Source: Sinohyriopsis cumingii (taxonomy: Eukaryota > Mollusca > Bivalvia > Unionida > Unionidae). From it: 64,000 nt of DNA. The DNA is taken from NCBI GenBank assembly GCA_028554795.2, contig JAPYKE020000279.1, positions 528,352 to 592,351 of the forward strand, in the 5' to 3' direction. A model generated the notes under the pieces. The model was not told the origin of the DNA, ran no database searches, and saw only the letters and a list, made by a program, of their open reading frames with translations. Every line of letters begins with the position of its first letter. Position 1 is the first letter of the stretch. This document shows, in pieces, positions 32,787-45,602 of the stretch. Position numbers and translations under genes: made by a program.

Positions 32787-33956
32787 TTATTTCTCTGGAG
32801 GAAGTACGGGGGTGAATTTTTTGTTTGTAGGTCTGGAGTTCCCTTGAGCGCATGGAGCAGATTCTTCTGCATCCATGCTCTCAATGTCTCCAAACCTGTT
32901 ATAAAGTTTGATGGGGTCATCTGACCCCTTTTGTTGCCTGTTTCCATGAGATTTATTTTTGTTTTTTGGTGATTTAGGTTGCTGGGTATTGCTGAATGTA
33001 GTTTGTGTAGATGCCGTGTTTCTCTGTGATTGGTAATGAGGGGTGTTTGAGCTTGGTGTTGAATCGGGTGCTTCTGTTTGTGTTTGAGCGTCCTTCGTTG
33101 TTTTAGGATTGCTCTTCACTACAGTGGAGAAGGATGGGCCAGGATGGGCTGTTTTCGCCTGTACAAGTTTTCTGGCTTCTGGATAGGGAATATTATTTGT
33201 GTATTTTACCCTCTGAATTTCCTTCTCCTGTTTCCAGGTATCGCAATCCTTGGAATTTGCGTGGTGCTCTTTTCCACAGTTGACACAATGCGGAGTTGCT
33301 CTACAGTCAGCTTCCTGATGAGAATTTTCTCCGCATCGGCCACATATTTGGGTTTTAGAACAGCGGTCTTCGTGATGGCCGTATTTTTGACACTTATAAC
33401 ATCGAAGGGGGTTTGGAATGTAGATGTCAACCTTCACTTGCAAGAAGCCAACTTTGACCACTTTGGGTACAGTTGGCTTGTTGAAGTTGAGTACAATGGT
33501 GTTGGTGTCCTGCAGGTTATTAGTACGTTTGATACGTATTCGACGGACTGCAGTGACACCTTCACTTTTCATTCCTTCAATGATATCTGCGTCGGTGACT
33601 CCAGCCAAGTCACGACAGCGAATCACGCCTTTGGACGTATTGAGTGTGGTGTGAGCGAATGAGGTCACTGGAATATCGAAGAAAGTTTTTATCTTCTTGA
33701 TATTGTCTGTCTGACCTCGTCGCTCACATTCCACGAGAAGGCAACCCGATTTCATTTTTTTGACACTCTTTCGCGTACCAGTCAAACCTGTAATTGTTTT
33801 CTCGATCACAAACGGAGAGAGTGAAGCAAGGGATTTTGCGGCATCTTTAGATTGTATTACCATGAAGCGTGGAAATGAGTCCACACTACATGGTTCGTCG
33901 TCCGAGTCAGATAAAGTTTTCGTACGTTTATTTTGAATTTTTTTGGAAATATCCAT
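32787..33956 (-). CDS. LINE ORF1, copy 2, 389 aa
   Basis: Intact. Reads RTNNLQ after RIK where copy 1 reads RNNNLQ, a change shared with copy 3. Confidence 0.9.
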   Translation of the reverse strand: MDISKKIQNKRTKTLSDSDDEPCSVDSFPRFMVIQSKDAAKSLASLSPFVIEKTITGLTGTRKSVKKMKSGCLLVECERRGQTDNIKKIKTFFDIPVTSFAHTTLNTSKGVIRCRDLAGVTDADIIEGMKSEGVTAVRRIRIKRTNNLQDTNTIVLNFNKPTVPKVVKVGFLQVKVDIYIPNPLRCYKCQKYGHHEDRCSKTQICGRCGENSHQEADCRATPHCVNCGKEHHANSKDCDTWKQEKEIQRVKYTNNIPYPEARKLVQAKTAHPGPSFSTVVKSNPKTTKDAQTQTEAPDSTPSSNTPHYQSQRNTASTQTTFSNTQQPKSPKNKNKSHGNRQQKGSDDPIKLYNRFGDIESMDAEESAPCAQGNSRPTNKKFTPVLPPEK

Positions 33957-34497
33957 TTTGGCTAGATTAAAAATTCAGCACCCGTGCTCCCCACCCACCA
34001 AGGAGCCCAACAAGGGGACACTTTTCAAGTGTCAGGGATACACAGATGCTATACTCAGTTGATAAAATTACCTTTGATTGACCTTGAAGTCGCCAATTTC
34101 TAAGGTCGGTAAAATTACCCCCGGATTGACCCGTTAAGCCACCGCCTTCTAGAAAGTCTTCTAAGACTTGGAAAAGGGAAAGATAAAGGACTAGAATACA
34201 GGGGCAACGGTGGTATCAAGAGAGATACTAGGAGAAAGATAAAGGAGGTGAGAGAGTAAATAAAGACTTCCTAGGGCTCGGCGTGACCAGCCGATTTGTC
34301 GGAACCGGGCCCATCCCGACCACCCGTCTAAGAGAAGTAGAGGCCAAAGTAGTGTATTGCAGGGAAAGCCTCTGCTCAACTACCAGGATCCTTTCCTCCC
34401 CCGACACGGGACGCAACCCACGGTAAACAGGTTGCCTCTACTTAGTCGCCTTTTACGACACGTAGCGAGGCACGTCGGGCCAATTCTACAACCCCGG

Positions 34498-34510
34498 AAG
34501 TATAAAAAGG
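34498..34510. repeat. Target-site duplication (right side), copy 2
   Basis: AAGTATAAAAAGG, partner of 28748-28760. Confidence 0.93.
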
Positions 34511-34963
34511 AAGTGTCAAACTCTGCAAGTTATCATCGATAGTATAGCAAGCCTGTCCATCTCTCAGATGCTTTCCACAAACCACACCACAGAAAGATTG
34601 TAAAACCGATCGTTCCAGAATCAGCCAGTGGTTATTATGAAACATCACAGATGAGAGCAGACCTGCTGAGGTATTGTGATTTGGCCATTAGATCGAACAC
34701 GTTTGCTGGGAAAGGGTTAAAATATCTTGACGGACCTATTGTCAAGGCTTTAGCTGCAGTAGAATTTGTGTACTCTGACGAAGTCGACAGAGTAAAGCTT
34801 GAAAAAAATCGAAATCTGTGAATGGTTAAATAAATATTCAGCCTACGTTGAATATGTCAGATGGTTCCCTTGCTGTCACTTCATTCAAAGGGTGTTGGAA
34901 CTCTATTCATCACCATGGACACATTCAGAGTGTACCTTTTCATCAGAGAGAATGCAGTTATAA
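34511..34963 (+). pseudogene. Gene-like exon fragment, right half, unit 3
   Basis: As unit 1, except CATCGATAG just before the TAG stop (34540-34542), which changes the codon before it from Gln to Arg. This variant is shared with unit 4. Confidence 0.5.
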
Positions 34964-35530
34964 TAATAATAATAATAATAATAATAATTAGAACTTTGTA
35001 TAGCGCCTCATCTTTAGAAGCTCTAAGCGCTTTACAATATTAGACAACACCTATAAGATAAAAAAAACATATATAATGAAATGATTACAAAAACAAACAC
35101 CATGAAATTAGAAAACATAAAAAACATGCTGAAAATATTTAAGGTAGGAAACATTATTAGGCTTTAAGTTTGTTCTTGCAGTCGAAATAAGTGAGTTTTG
35201 AGAGCACTCTTGAATGGGATCATTAATGAAATGATTACAAAAACAAACACCATGAAATTAGAAAACATAAAAAACATGCTGAAAATATTTAAGGTAGGAA
35301 ACATTATTAGGCTTTAAGTTTGTTCTTGCAGTCGAAATAAGTGAGTTTTGAGAGCACTCTTGAATGGGATCACTGTGTCTTTGTGTCTAAGTTCAGTGGG
35401 CAATTCATTCGACGTTGCTGGGCCCTGGTATGCAAAAGAACGCTGTCCATATGTCTTTGTTTTCAAAGTGGGAATAATGAGTATAAATTATTTAGTTATA
35501 AATATTTTGTAAGGATCAAATAGACCGCAC
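34959..35530. repeat. (TAA)10 tract and dispersed-repeat remnant, unit 3
   Basis: TAA tract to about 34989. The 150-bp tandem duplication is at 35074-35372. Confidence 0.8.
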
Positions 35531-37208
35531 ACAACAACTCCTTCGTAAATGGGTAAGAATTCTCGACCACCGGCATCTAGGTAGAATAAGAGATTTGATT
35601 ATTGTGACAGTGGGCAAAAATATATAAAGTATGCTAAATAATGTACTCAGAGAATTTCCTTCTATTGAGTGTTGTTCACGTTAACGCCGTTATCGATCGA
35701 TACACTGATTTTGATTTTGGTATTATTTATATTTTTCTGTGCATATAGCCATATAAAAATTCGTTACATGTGAAAAGTGATGATATTTAGTGCGTGTAGA
35801 CAATTTTGAATGATACGAAAGTCCAAGAGATGGAAGCTTACTAAAACAAGGTTAAGTAGATTGAGTTTATGACATGAATCGTTTCTCATTTAGTTGCATC
35901 TCAGTTAGTGATAATGAATATCTTAAGCTGACTATAGTCGTATGACATGAACTGACTGGACATTCCTTTCCACTGCCATTTGTTTTTCTTCAGGTTGAAA
36001 CAATAGATGCATTAATTGAGAAAAGGAAGGAATGATTGTAATTTATAAAAGGAAATATAAATACATTGATTCCGGTTTAATAATAAATTAGTGATGTATA
36101 TGTTCTTTTAAATGGTAATACAGACAAATGCAGTATAGTTGTTATACAAATAGTAATTAAATATATTTAATAGATCAAAAGATCAAAATGAGCATTTCAA
36201 TATTTCTTATGCCCATACCAAAAAGCGAAATTTTTTAGAATGTTTTTGGAAGTAAGCAAAGGGCTTCGAATCTCATTGATCAGACAGTATTTGTAGCTAA
36301 AAGCAGGTAGAAATTAGACAAATTTTGAACTTTGAAATGTGATGGTATTGGGTCAACAATTTGGCCTCATTACTATCTCAGTGATTCCTATGTCTTTTTT
36401 TCAATCCACAATGCCTAACAAGAAACTTAGATAACTAGGTGCTGAAATCGGTTTACTCTCTCTCTCTCTCTTTCTCCTCCGTGTGCTGAACGCACCCATA
36501 CCTTCTAAGACTAAAAATTCACTCTAGCTTTGAGTTATTGTACAGTTCCTTTGTATATGGCGCTTCGAACTGTTCTTAGATATCAAACAAATACTTACAA
36601 AATTACCCGTGTGAAATATAAAATAACCGCATTGTTGACGGATAAATTTAAGAGGACAAGCGGAATACCATTGATGCACCTTCTGCTGTTAATCCATTTT
36701 TGTTCATCGTATTTCGTCATTACTGCCATTCAAAAGTTGCATACATTTGGTCCATTATATCAATCAATAGTCAGATCTTTCATACTAAGCAAAAAAGTAG
36801 GATATGTTTCCAGAGTAACGTCGAAAATTAGCACTGTCTGAATCAACATGCAAAACAAGCCGAGATCAAGCTGAAATATGAATCAAAGGCTTTTTATGGT
36901 ACAGTTTAATAAGGACATTTCTTAATTTTCGCCAACCCAAAAGTGTGCCGCACTAAGTTTTCAACGTTATAGTACATCATAAATATAGTGAATATTTACA
37001 AGAATTTGAAGTAGTTAGTTTTAAGATAGACATACTGATACATATTGGAGTAGTAGCACTCTGGCGACAACAATGACGCTCGGGCGACAATGGGAACTAA
37101 CATTACGCCTCTAGTTTGAAAACTAACACTCCCTCGTCAATTTAACATGAACCATATGTTTAACATTAGTATGACATTCTGACCTCAAGGGAAAGGATAA
37201 TGTTGAAC
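35531..37208. other. AT-rich spacer, unit 3
   Basis: Nothing recognised. Carries GGGTAAGAATTC near 35552, shared with unit 4 only. Confidence 0.6.
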
Positions 37209-38125
37209 ATGTCCATGTGTTAAATGAGCATCAGTATTTACAAAGGGGAAATGCAATGTTCAAACCACGTCTACTAACCAACGCAAACTTTTGACTGAGC
37301 AACATACATTCATCTTCTGAGTCACACCAACATTTACTAACCATCACGCCGCTTAAACTCACCAGCACCTAATCTCCACTTGAACAACACATACTCACGA
37401 ACATGCCGTTTTGGTTGCCCAAACCCAAACTTATTAATAAACGACAAAGCAATGGGATGCTAACACATACACACAACCATCCATGAAAGGGTAGAAATGA
37501 TCATGCACACACATCAACAGAAGCAGCCATGAATAGCAGTACTGCTCATATACTGTATATAGAAACATATTTAATTACTATCGTACATCTAGTGAAAGGA
37601 AAGAAATATGTAGGAGTGCTTTCATATATATACAAAGTTACTAATATATCTCTAAAGGGTAAGATTATCCATTCACTATGCACACAAACTTGCTACCACA
37701 CTAAAGGCAACGGGCACTCATACACAAAACACATATAGTTATATCCTGATTTGAGTGGGACGTCGTTTAGGCCACCAAGTTAATAGTAATTCCTACGCAT
37801 TATTTGTCCTACATAAAACCCACCTTGGATAAGAAAAGAACATATTTAGAAGGAACTGACATGGCCGTTCTGAAGTATTGGTTGCATCAAAATCAATGAA
37901 AGATATCCAGTATTCGACAGCAGTGTCTTGGTATTTAATCGGAACTATACAGTATTGTGCTGACATGCTATTACACCGAATGCATACAGACATACATAAT
38001 GATTGTAGAGAATTATGTCACCAACAGAAAACGTAGTACTTAAACAAATGACCCCAAACTTAGATAATCTGATTATAAGAGGTAATTCTGGAGTTGTTTA
38101 ATACATTTCGAGTATCCATAGTCGA
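37209..38125. repeat. Block A, unit 3
   Basis: 917 bp with the A-type GCAGTACTG and GAGTATCCATAG. Confidence 0.9.
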
Positions 38126-40860
38126 CTCCATGGACTGCTTGAGGGCCGAATGAGGCCTTGCTCTAGCATTTCATCCAATATTGCTTCTACCTCTTTCCGT
38201 TGCGCGAAAGGTATTCTATATGGCCGTTGTTTAATTGGTGTCTCCGAAGTTGTCTTTATACTGTGAGTTAAGATGTTTGTTCGACCAGGCCTAGTTGTTA
38301 GAACATCCTGAAATTCATTGCAAAGATTTCTAATATCCTCTCGTTGGTCTTTTGTCAAGTTTACCCCCAGCTTAACGCCAGCATCACCTTCACCTGCTCT
38401 TGGAGGAAAGTCAATATCCACACCATCGTTCTCGTCTGCCTTCGTCGCCAGCAGCACAGCACGCTTGTATCCACGCAGCAAGTTTATATGATAGGTAACT
38501 GTACCGCGCCTACCGGGTACAGATACCTGGTAGTTAACATCGTTTACCTTCCGGACCACACGATAAGGTCCCTGCCATTGTGCCTTCATCTTGGACGAAC
38601 TTGATGGCAAGAGAATGAGGACTTCATCTCCAGGACTGAATTCTCGTGTTTTCGTGTGACGATCATACAGTGCCTTGATTTTCTTTTGGCGATCCAACAG
38701 ATTATCTTTGACAAGAGCCCCGATGTCAGCCAACTTCTCACGCATTTTCACAACATGCTCCACAGTTGACTTCCTTACATCTTCCTCTCCTGTAAACAAG
38801 CCTTGTAAAATCTGCATTGGCCCCTTAACTGGCCAACCATACATCTCTAAGGGTGCAAATCCAGTTTCCTCATGTGGGACTTCGCGGTATGCAAACAACA
38901 AAAATGGCAACATCTCATCCCATTCATTCTTGTTGTCTATACAGAACTTCCGCAACATTGACTTCAAGGTCCCGTTAAAACGTTCTACTTTTCCATTTGC
39001 TTGCGGGTGATACGGCGTTGTTGTAACTCCACGAATACCCACTAGTTCATACAGCTGTTTCAATAAGGTGCTAGTGAAGTTGGTCCCTTTGTCTGTTAAT
39101 ATGACCCTTGGAAAACCAACACGGCTAAACAGCTCAATCAGTGCTCTAGCTACATTAGTTGCCTCCATATCCTTCAAAGGAAAAGCTTCGGGATACCTCG
39201 TTGCATCATCAACAACCGTCAGAATGTATTTGTGTCCAGATTTCGTTCTAGATAACGGTCCAACAATATCCATTGCAATTTTTGAGAACGGTTCTGTTAT
39301 CACCGGTGGGCATACCAGTGGTGCTTTCTCACCTGCAGTCTGTTTTGCTGTCATCTGGCATTCATGACACGATGTACAATATCTTTTTACATCGGAAAAC
39401 ATTCCAGGCCAAAAGAACGATTGGAGAATCCTCTCTTTTGTTTTCTCCAAACCCAGGTGACCTGCAAGGGGTCGATCATGTGCCAGCTCCATTACCATTT
39501 TCCGTAATCCTGCTGGTACAACTATTTGCTCCCCTCCATGTGAACCATCACCAGATTGCCATTTCCGTCGCAAAATATCATTCTCCCAGAAGAATGCCAT
39601 TGGCTCCTCCTCAGCCTCTTCACGAGTAGCAAAGGACTTCTCTCTAATACTTTGCAGTGAAATATCCGCAATCTGTAGTTTCGACAACATGTCCGCATTC
39701 ATTGCTGAAAGTTCGTCAACTTCAATGTCATCACGCTGATCAGGATCTTCTGTCTCGATGCTGTTGTTGACAAAGTCATTCTTACCCTCATGCTCACATT
39801 GATCAGTATTTTCCACAGTCCTCTCATCGTCGAGTCCTTTTAACATCGACCTCGTAACAACAAATGACCCTTTCTTGCTAAGTATATCCATCCCCAATAG
39901 GGCTTCAGCGGCTAGATTTGAAACAAGACCCACTTGCGCTGGTCCCTTATAATATGTAGTGTCGATATTTACCACAGCCAACTGTGCGGTAAATGGCTGA
40001 CCCACTGCTGTGTATAACTTAACCTTGTGCCCCTCCAGCTTGCAACTCTCATCAACAAGATCTTCTCTTATCAAGGCCATATCTGATCCAGTGTCCTTCA
40101 CAAACATGATCTCGCGCCCATTCACACATCCTGTTTCTGAAATAAACTTTTCACCAATTGTTGGCTTAACAAAACAAGTTGCCGGATTGCCACGATGTTT
40201 CATGTCATCTGTTGGACAATACCTTGCAATATGTCCCCATTGTTTGCATCGATAACATTGCCTATTCTTCTGCTTGGACTGGTCTTTTATCGATGTTAGT
40301 TTTGCTTGCTGCTGTAAGTTCTGACAATTCATCTTGTTACTATTTACATTTATATTTTGATGAAACTTAATCCGCTGCCCTTGCTGTTGTAAATTTGTGG
40401 GAATATAATCTTCCGCGGCCTCTACGACTGGACTAGAGCCCTTGTTCCTCCTAATCCACTGTGCTTGATCTTGTGGCAAGGCTTTCAAGAAAAATTCCTC
40501 ATGAAGACAAATAACTGGGTCATGATCTTCCAAGAAACGCTTTATGTGCTGATCAATCCTGGCCATCAGACCACGATACGTCTCAGTGCTTTCCTTCTTC
40601 ATGCTCAACAGTGCCGTGAAATGTTCATGCGGTCTCTTTCCAAAACGATCAATCAGTCCTTTCCTGAGTTCCAGGTAATCACCACAAGCTTGAGTTGCAA
40701 CATATCTAGCCTCCCCTGTCAACAGAGTTCTTAGCTGTAATACTTTCAACTCGTCAGACCAATTGGCATGTTTTGCAATTGATTCAAACTCTGCTAGGAA
40801 AGTCACAATATCCTCTCCTCGTTCATGGTCATATGCATGTAGCTTTACTTTTAATGGCAT
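38098..40860 (-). CDS. Gag-protease-integrase-(start of RT) polyprotein, 920 aa, unit 3
   Basis: Longest form of the frame. The last residues (RLWILEMY) are encoded by block A, not by the element. Differs from unit 1 at several positions, for example His for Arg at 120, Met for Leu at 339, Lys for Arg in the PVKGP motif and Glu for Lys near 892. All gag, protease and DDE signature residues are kept. Confidence 0.9.
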   Translation of the reverse strand: MPLKVKLHAYDHERGEDIVTFLAEFESIAKHANWSDELKVLQLRTLLTGEARYVATQACGDYLELRKGLIDRFGKRPHEHFTALLSMKKESTETYRGLMARIDQHIKRFLEDHDPVICLHEEFFLKALPQDQAQWIRRNKGSSPVVEAAEDYIPTNLQQQGQRIKFHQNINVNSNKMNCQNLQQQAKLTSIKDQSKQKNRQCYRCKQWGHIARYCPTDDMKHRGNPATCFVKPTIGEKFISETGCVNGREIMFVKDTGSDMALIREDLVDESCKLEGHKVKLYTAVGQPFTAQLAVVNIDTTYYKGPAQVGLVSNLAAEALLGMDILSKKGSFVVTRSMLKGLDDERTVENTDQCEHEGKNDFVNNSIETEDPDQRDDIEVDELSAMNADMLSKLQIADISLQSIREKSFATREEAEEEPMAFFWENDILRRKWQSGDGSHGGEQIVVPAGLRKMVMELAHDRPLAGHLGLEKTKERILQSFFWPGMFSDVKRYCTSCHECQMTAKQTAGEKAPLVCPPVITEPFSKIAMDIVGPLSRTKSGHKYILTVVDDATRYPEAFPLKDMEATNVARALIELFSRVGFPRVILTDKGTNFTSTLLKQLYELVGIRGVTTTPYHPQANGKVERFNGTLKSMLRKFCIDNKNEWDEMLPFLLFAYREVPHEETGFAPLEMYGWPVKGPMQILQGLFTGEEDVRKSTVEHVVKMREKLADIGALVKDNLLDRQKKIKALYDRHTKTREFSPGDEVLILLPSSSSKMKAQWQGPYRVVRKVNDVNYQVSVPGRRGTVTYHINLLRGYKRAVLLATKADENDGVDIDFPPRAGEGDAGVKLGVNLTKDQREDIRNLCNEFQDVLTTRPGRTNILTHSIKTTSETPIKQRPYRIPFAQRKEVEAILDEMLEQGLIRPSSSPWSRLWILEMY

Positions 40861-40869
40861 TGAAGATGT

Positions 40870-41193
40870 TTATTCAGTCGTGTTTTCTTGACGTTTTACT
40901 TTTTCTAACTCAATTTCCAAACGCTTCATTTCTAATCTTAATATCTCTCTTTCCGTTTCCCATTCAAACTCCTGTCTTAATTCAAATTCTCTTTCATTTT
41001 TCTTTGCGCTAGTTTTTCGCTTTGTTTCCTTGGGTGGTTGCATGTGCTCAAGGTTAAGTTCCTCTTCATACTCCATAACTTCATTATCTGTAAATTCCAT
41101 CAAATTCTGTGCTGCCGCTTTTCTTCGTGGTCGTCCTGAAGCAACCGTGGCTCCCTCAACTTCGACATCATCAGCAACCGACATAATGACCAA
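40870..41193 (-). CDS. Gag N-terminal ORF, unit 3
   Basis: 107 codons, same terminal TAA. Confidence 0.65.
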   Translation of the reverse strand: MVIMSVADDVEVEGATVASGRPRRKAAAQNLMEFTDNEVMEYEEELNLEHMQPPKETKRKTSAKKNEREFELRQEFEWETEREILRLEMKRLEIELEKVKRQENTTE

Positions 41194-41455
41194 CTATATG
41201 TACGTACTGTAAGTTCTATCACTGTATTCACAGCCACTGGACTAGCTTTAATTATCTACGAGTTTCTGGGCTTACACGTGTACACTCGTTACAGTGATAC
41301 ACACTTTGCACTTAACAATTAACAACTGTACGTTATACACACAGTACAACCAGTCACTGCTAATATCACAGATTCACTGAATTCACAGCTTTCAGAATTG
41401 TCAAACACAATTCCAACGTATTGAAAAAAATTCCAAATAATTCACACAGGATTTT

Positions 41456-41477
41456 GGAATCCGTACCGCTGCCACCA
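41456..41477 (-). promoter_or_regulatory. Primer-binding site, unit 3
   Basis: Same tRNA-Leu-type site, three bases from the LTR. Confidence 0.8.
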
Positions 41478-41480
41478 AAA

Positions 41481-41841
41481 TGTTACATTCGGGTTCAAAG
41501 GACACACAAACACCAAGTAAGGGTCCTACAACTTTATGTAAAATAAAGCTAAAATCTTAAAAAATAAACTAGAAAAAAAGTGTTCATTACAGTACCAAGC
41601 CCAGGTAAAAACTGCTTGCTCTATCACTCTGCTCTTGTTTTAGTAAGGGTTAGACACATGGAATTCTAATTAAATTAACATTTGTGCCTTATCCAGGCCC
41701 AGATAGCCATGGGAAGATAAACAACAGCACTGAACCTGTTGACAGTCTCTGGTATCAAATATCCAGAATGCTGGGAATAATGTTCTGCTGTCACTACTAA
41801 CAATTAGATTCTGCTAGAATATGATACAGGCCCTTATAACA
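41481..41841 (-). repeat. Gypsy 5' LTR, unit 3
   Basis: 361 bp with the same termini. AACAATTAG near 41801 is shared with unit 4. CCCAGGTAA near 41601 is private to this copy. Confidence 0.85.
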
Positions 41842-42760
41842 ATGTCCATGTGTTAAATGAGCATCAGTATTTACAAAGGGGAAATGCAATGTTCAAACCA
41901 CGTCTACTAACCAACGCAAACTTTTGACTGAGCAACATACATTCATCTTCTGAGTCACACCAACATTTACTAACCATCACGCCGCTTAAACTCACCAGCA
42001 CCTAATCTCCACTTGAACAACACATACTCACGAACATGCCGTTTTGGTTGCCCAAACCCAAACTTATTAATAAACGACAAAGCAATGGGATGCTAACACA
42101 TACACACAACCATCCATGAAAGGGTAGAAATGATCATGCACACACATCAACAGAAGCAGCCATGAATAGTGTTGTACTGCTCATATACTGTATATAGAAA
42201 CATATTTAATTACTATCGTACATCTAGTGAAAGGAAAGAAATATGTAGGAGTGCTTTCATATATATACAAAGTTACTAATATATCTCTAAAGGGTAAGAT
42301 TATCCATTCACTATGCACACAAACTTGCTACCACACTAAAGGCAACGGGCACTCATACACAAAACACATATAGTTATATCCTGATTTGAGTGGGACGTCG
42401 TTTAGGCCACCAAGTTAATAGCAATTCCTACGCATTATTTGTCCTACATAAAACCCACCTTGGATAAGAAAAGAACATATTTAGAAGGAACTGACATGGC
42501 CGTTCTGAAGTATTGGTTGCATCAAAATCAATGAAAGATATCCAGTATTCGACAGCAGTGTCTTGGTATTTAATCGGAACTATACAGTATTGTGCTGACA
42601 TGCTATTACACCGAATGCATACAGACATACATAATGATTGTAGAGAATTATGTCACCAACAGAAAACGTAGTACTTAAACAAATGACCCCAAACTTAGAT
42701 AATCTGATTGTAAGAGGTAATTCTGGAGTTGTTTAATACATTTCGAGTTTCCATAGTCGA
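41842..42760. repeat. Block A', unit 3
   Basis: GTGTTGTACTG and GAGTTTCCATAG as in unit 1 A'. Has TAATAGCAATTCC near 42416-42428 where others have TAATAGTAATTCC. Confidence 0.9.
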
Positions 42761-43388
42761 TTAGAGAACAATGATATGTAGAAAATGGCAATTTTCTTTA
42801 GCACAGCATCAACGAATTTTGTAAACATGCCCAAAGATCGGGGCATGCTGATTGGTTTTAGTTTTGCGACTCAACTGCCTGTCCCCATTCTCGCTTGGAC
42901 AGCTAATAGCTGCTTAATCATCGTACCTCTCCTGCGCTTTTAAAGATACTGTATGAATAGCATGGTGGTATAGTTTATGTGTGCAGTTAGCTTTCATGGA
43001 AATCGCATGTAAGATACAAATGACGTTTCATACGCAATGCCAGCATCATTGGTAACAAAGTTGTAATAAAAACATAGCCATAAAATAAAAGATACAAGTC
43101 CTCTGTCTCCCCAGGATTCTTATGATCGTGGTGAATCATGTGTTACCTCTCTTTCTACATCATTCTCTCTCAATCACTCTCTCACACTCTCTCTCTCTCT
43201 CTCTCTCTCTCTCCTTGTATATCATGGAAATTGGTCCCGAAGCTCGAGATGATTAATGAAAATGAAGATCGTTGCCAAACGGTCAGTTTAACTATTTCGA
43301 TGTCAAACGGCAATCAGTTCCAAAGTAGAACCGTAAGAAAATAATTGTCACAGATAATAAGAGCCAACATTTTTTGACATTGTTGCTA
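42761..43388. other. Spacer with (CT)n, unit 3
   Basis: (CT)n at about 43187-43213. Otherwise as unit 2. Confidence 0.6.
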
Positions 43389-44309
43389 GTTTCATGGCGC
43401 ATTTGCCTGAATTAAGCGGTCCATTTCTTCTATGATTCATCAGAATTGTCTCGATCCTTGTTATGCTTGCCAATGCGAAAACTCATTGTCTAGGAGAATG
43501 TCCTGCCAACTTATCCTCTGTGTTTTCTTCATGCAGCCAATGTGAAAATAGTTCAGCTTTTTGGCATGACGTCTGTATACCATTCAAATTTATCGTGCAT
43601 ACAGCAGGGTCGGCATTACAATAGCTTTGTTGACATTTAGGCTTGTTTGCAGATTGATCCCTATGCGCTCTTCTAATTTGCTTATAGTCTGCCAAAGACC
43701 ACATTTACTTGAGCCGTTTCGGTGTTGCTTTCATCATAGATGTGAATTGCACCTGACAGTGTACTGCAGAGTTAGTTGAACTTATCCACTACCTCGAGAA
43801 TTTAGCCATTTTACTGTGATGGTAGTTTCTACATAAGGCTTTCCTGTTGTAGGTTGGTTTAGCACCAATGTCCTACTTATACTGATTGTGAGAGCAACAC
43901 TGTTTCAAGCTGAAGCGAATTAGTCTATACAAATATTGGTCCCAAGCCCGAGTCGTTCTGGAGGTTGGCCAGGATTTTTTTTTAGGGTGGCAAAACTTAT
44001 CAGAAGGTGGAAATGGAGTCGTGAGACTCAGAAAGAATATATTGTAGGGTCGGGGCCAAAAGAGGTTGGTAACCATTGCCATACATATTTTTGCATAACA
44101 GACACAGATTTGGGATTCAAGAACAGTCACTGTCTTTAACATTTTGCCTTTAGTCTCCTCCAACTGAATGGAATGCCATCAATTCGGTACCTGATATCAA
44201 CCCTTTTGTCACAGCCACGGTAAGCACCAGTAAGCATAACAGCGAACATCATACTGAAGAGGTGCTTCTTTGACTTCTTTGGCGACTGGATGGTTGTGAT
44301 ACATCATTT
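43389..44309 (-). pseudogene. Degraded LINE RT remnant, unit 3
   Basis: Essentially identical to the unit 2 copy, including TACTGCAGAG. Confidence 0.7.
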
Positions 44310-45233
44310 TAACTTCCTTCATTTACTGAATATCGCAACTACGAATTTTGTCTGGTTTAGTATCACGGAAATAAATTAATTTTCATTGTAATTATTAGCA
44401 CTTTTTCACATTTTAGTAAAAGGCATGACGCAATTATTTGTCCTCCAAAAGATAAATTATGGACTAAAATTATCATCTGTCTTCACCAAAGGTATATTAT
44501 TCAGTTCGTACATTAAATAGGGTCTTCTTCTATGTTTATGCTGCAGCTCCTTATCTTATTTGGCTGGATGTTTTCATTTCTTCTAAAATAAATGACACAC
44601 ATGTAAAGCCTTGATGTAGTTTCAAACATTACCCACCAGCCCCACCTCCTTCCTCAAACAGCGTTCAGCTATCGGGTGTATTTCATCTGGATGTTGAAGG
44701 ATGGAACTTTGCTTTTATGACGAGAAACCCTCTTGTTATAAAACTTTCCACCTACGTGTTTTATTAAAACCATTTCTATATTTCTTCAGATATCCTACCA
44801 AAGTTGTTATAAGCGACAACGACTACTTTCTATCTTTTGTAAGCACCTGTACTGCATGATAATCAGTTTAAATTATCTTCTTCATACCAAATATTCTATA
44901 TTGCTCATTTCTTATGAAAGTGGCCTTAAGTTCCAGGATCAGGTCAGTAAACAATATAAAGTAGCCATCTGGGTTGGATTAGTATCCAAATATAGAAATT
45001 TTAGGTCTAAATATTATTTGCATTTTGGTAGATTTAGAACAATATTTAATATAGTACATATACATATTTTAACACAGCCGTATAGCAGTATTGGAGACAA
45101 ACCAAGATAAGGATACATATTCTCTCTCCAATATTGATGGGATTTGTACCTGCGCACAACGTTATGTGAAGATGCATCATTCAATCCTTGGCGACTTTAA
45201 AATACCGACTACAAATCTTCAGTAATTCATTGA
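44310..45233. other. AT-rich spacer, unit 3
   Basis: Exon-like patch at 44790-44838. The AATACCGAC and AACATTATATAC variants match unit 2. Confidence 0.4.
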
Positions 45234-45321
45234 AGACGGTATATAACATTATATACTAGAAAAGGGTGCGACGTCCTAATTACAATAATGTACATTAAGG
45301 CTAACCTCAAGTATAAAAAGG
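45234..45321 (+). pseudogene. Gene-like exon fragment, left half, unit 3
   Basis: Ends with the target site at 45309-45321. Continues in frame at 51072. Confidence 0.45.
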
Positions 45322-45602
45322 ATTGATTGATTGATTGATTGTTTGTTTTTTAACGGCGCATCAGCACTGTTAGGCTATTTAGCGCCAAACAAAGTGTTAT
45401 TTGTATAATCTTTTAAAACTTATAAAAGGTCCTATATCGACCAGCGATATAAAAGAACAAATGGTTGAAATTAAAAACGGTAAGATGGTAACGGTGCAAA
45501 ATAAAGCTTCCCGATCAACGGGAAATGTAAAAAAGATGAATAAGTATTAAAATGGGACGGTATATATATTGCATAAAACTGCACAAGGTGATAGCATAAA
45601 AG

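Larger units (their letters stand above)
28761..34497 (-). mobile_element. I/Nimbus-like LINE, near full length, copy 2
   Basis: 5,737 bp, one base shorter than copy 1 because it lacks the private RT insertion. Bounded by the duplicated 13-mer at 28748-28760 and 34498-34510. The 3' UTR with tail and hairpin is at 28761-29041 and the 5' UTR at 33957-34497. Confidence 0.92.
38126..41841 (-). mobile_element. Gmr1-like gypsy fragment, unit 3
   Basis: Same truncation. Primer-binding site at 41456-41477, leader at 41194-41455. The long frame is intact. Confidence 0.85.
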
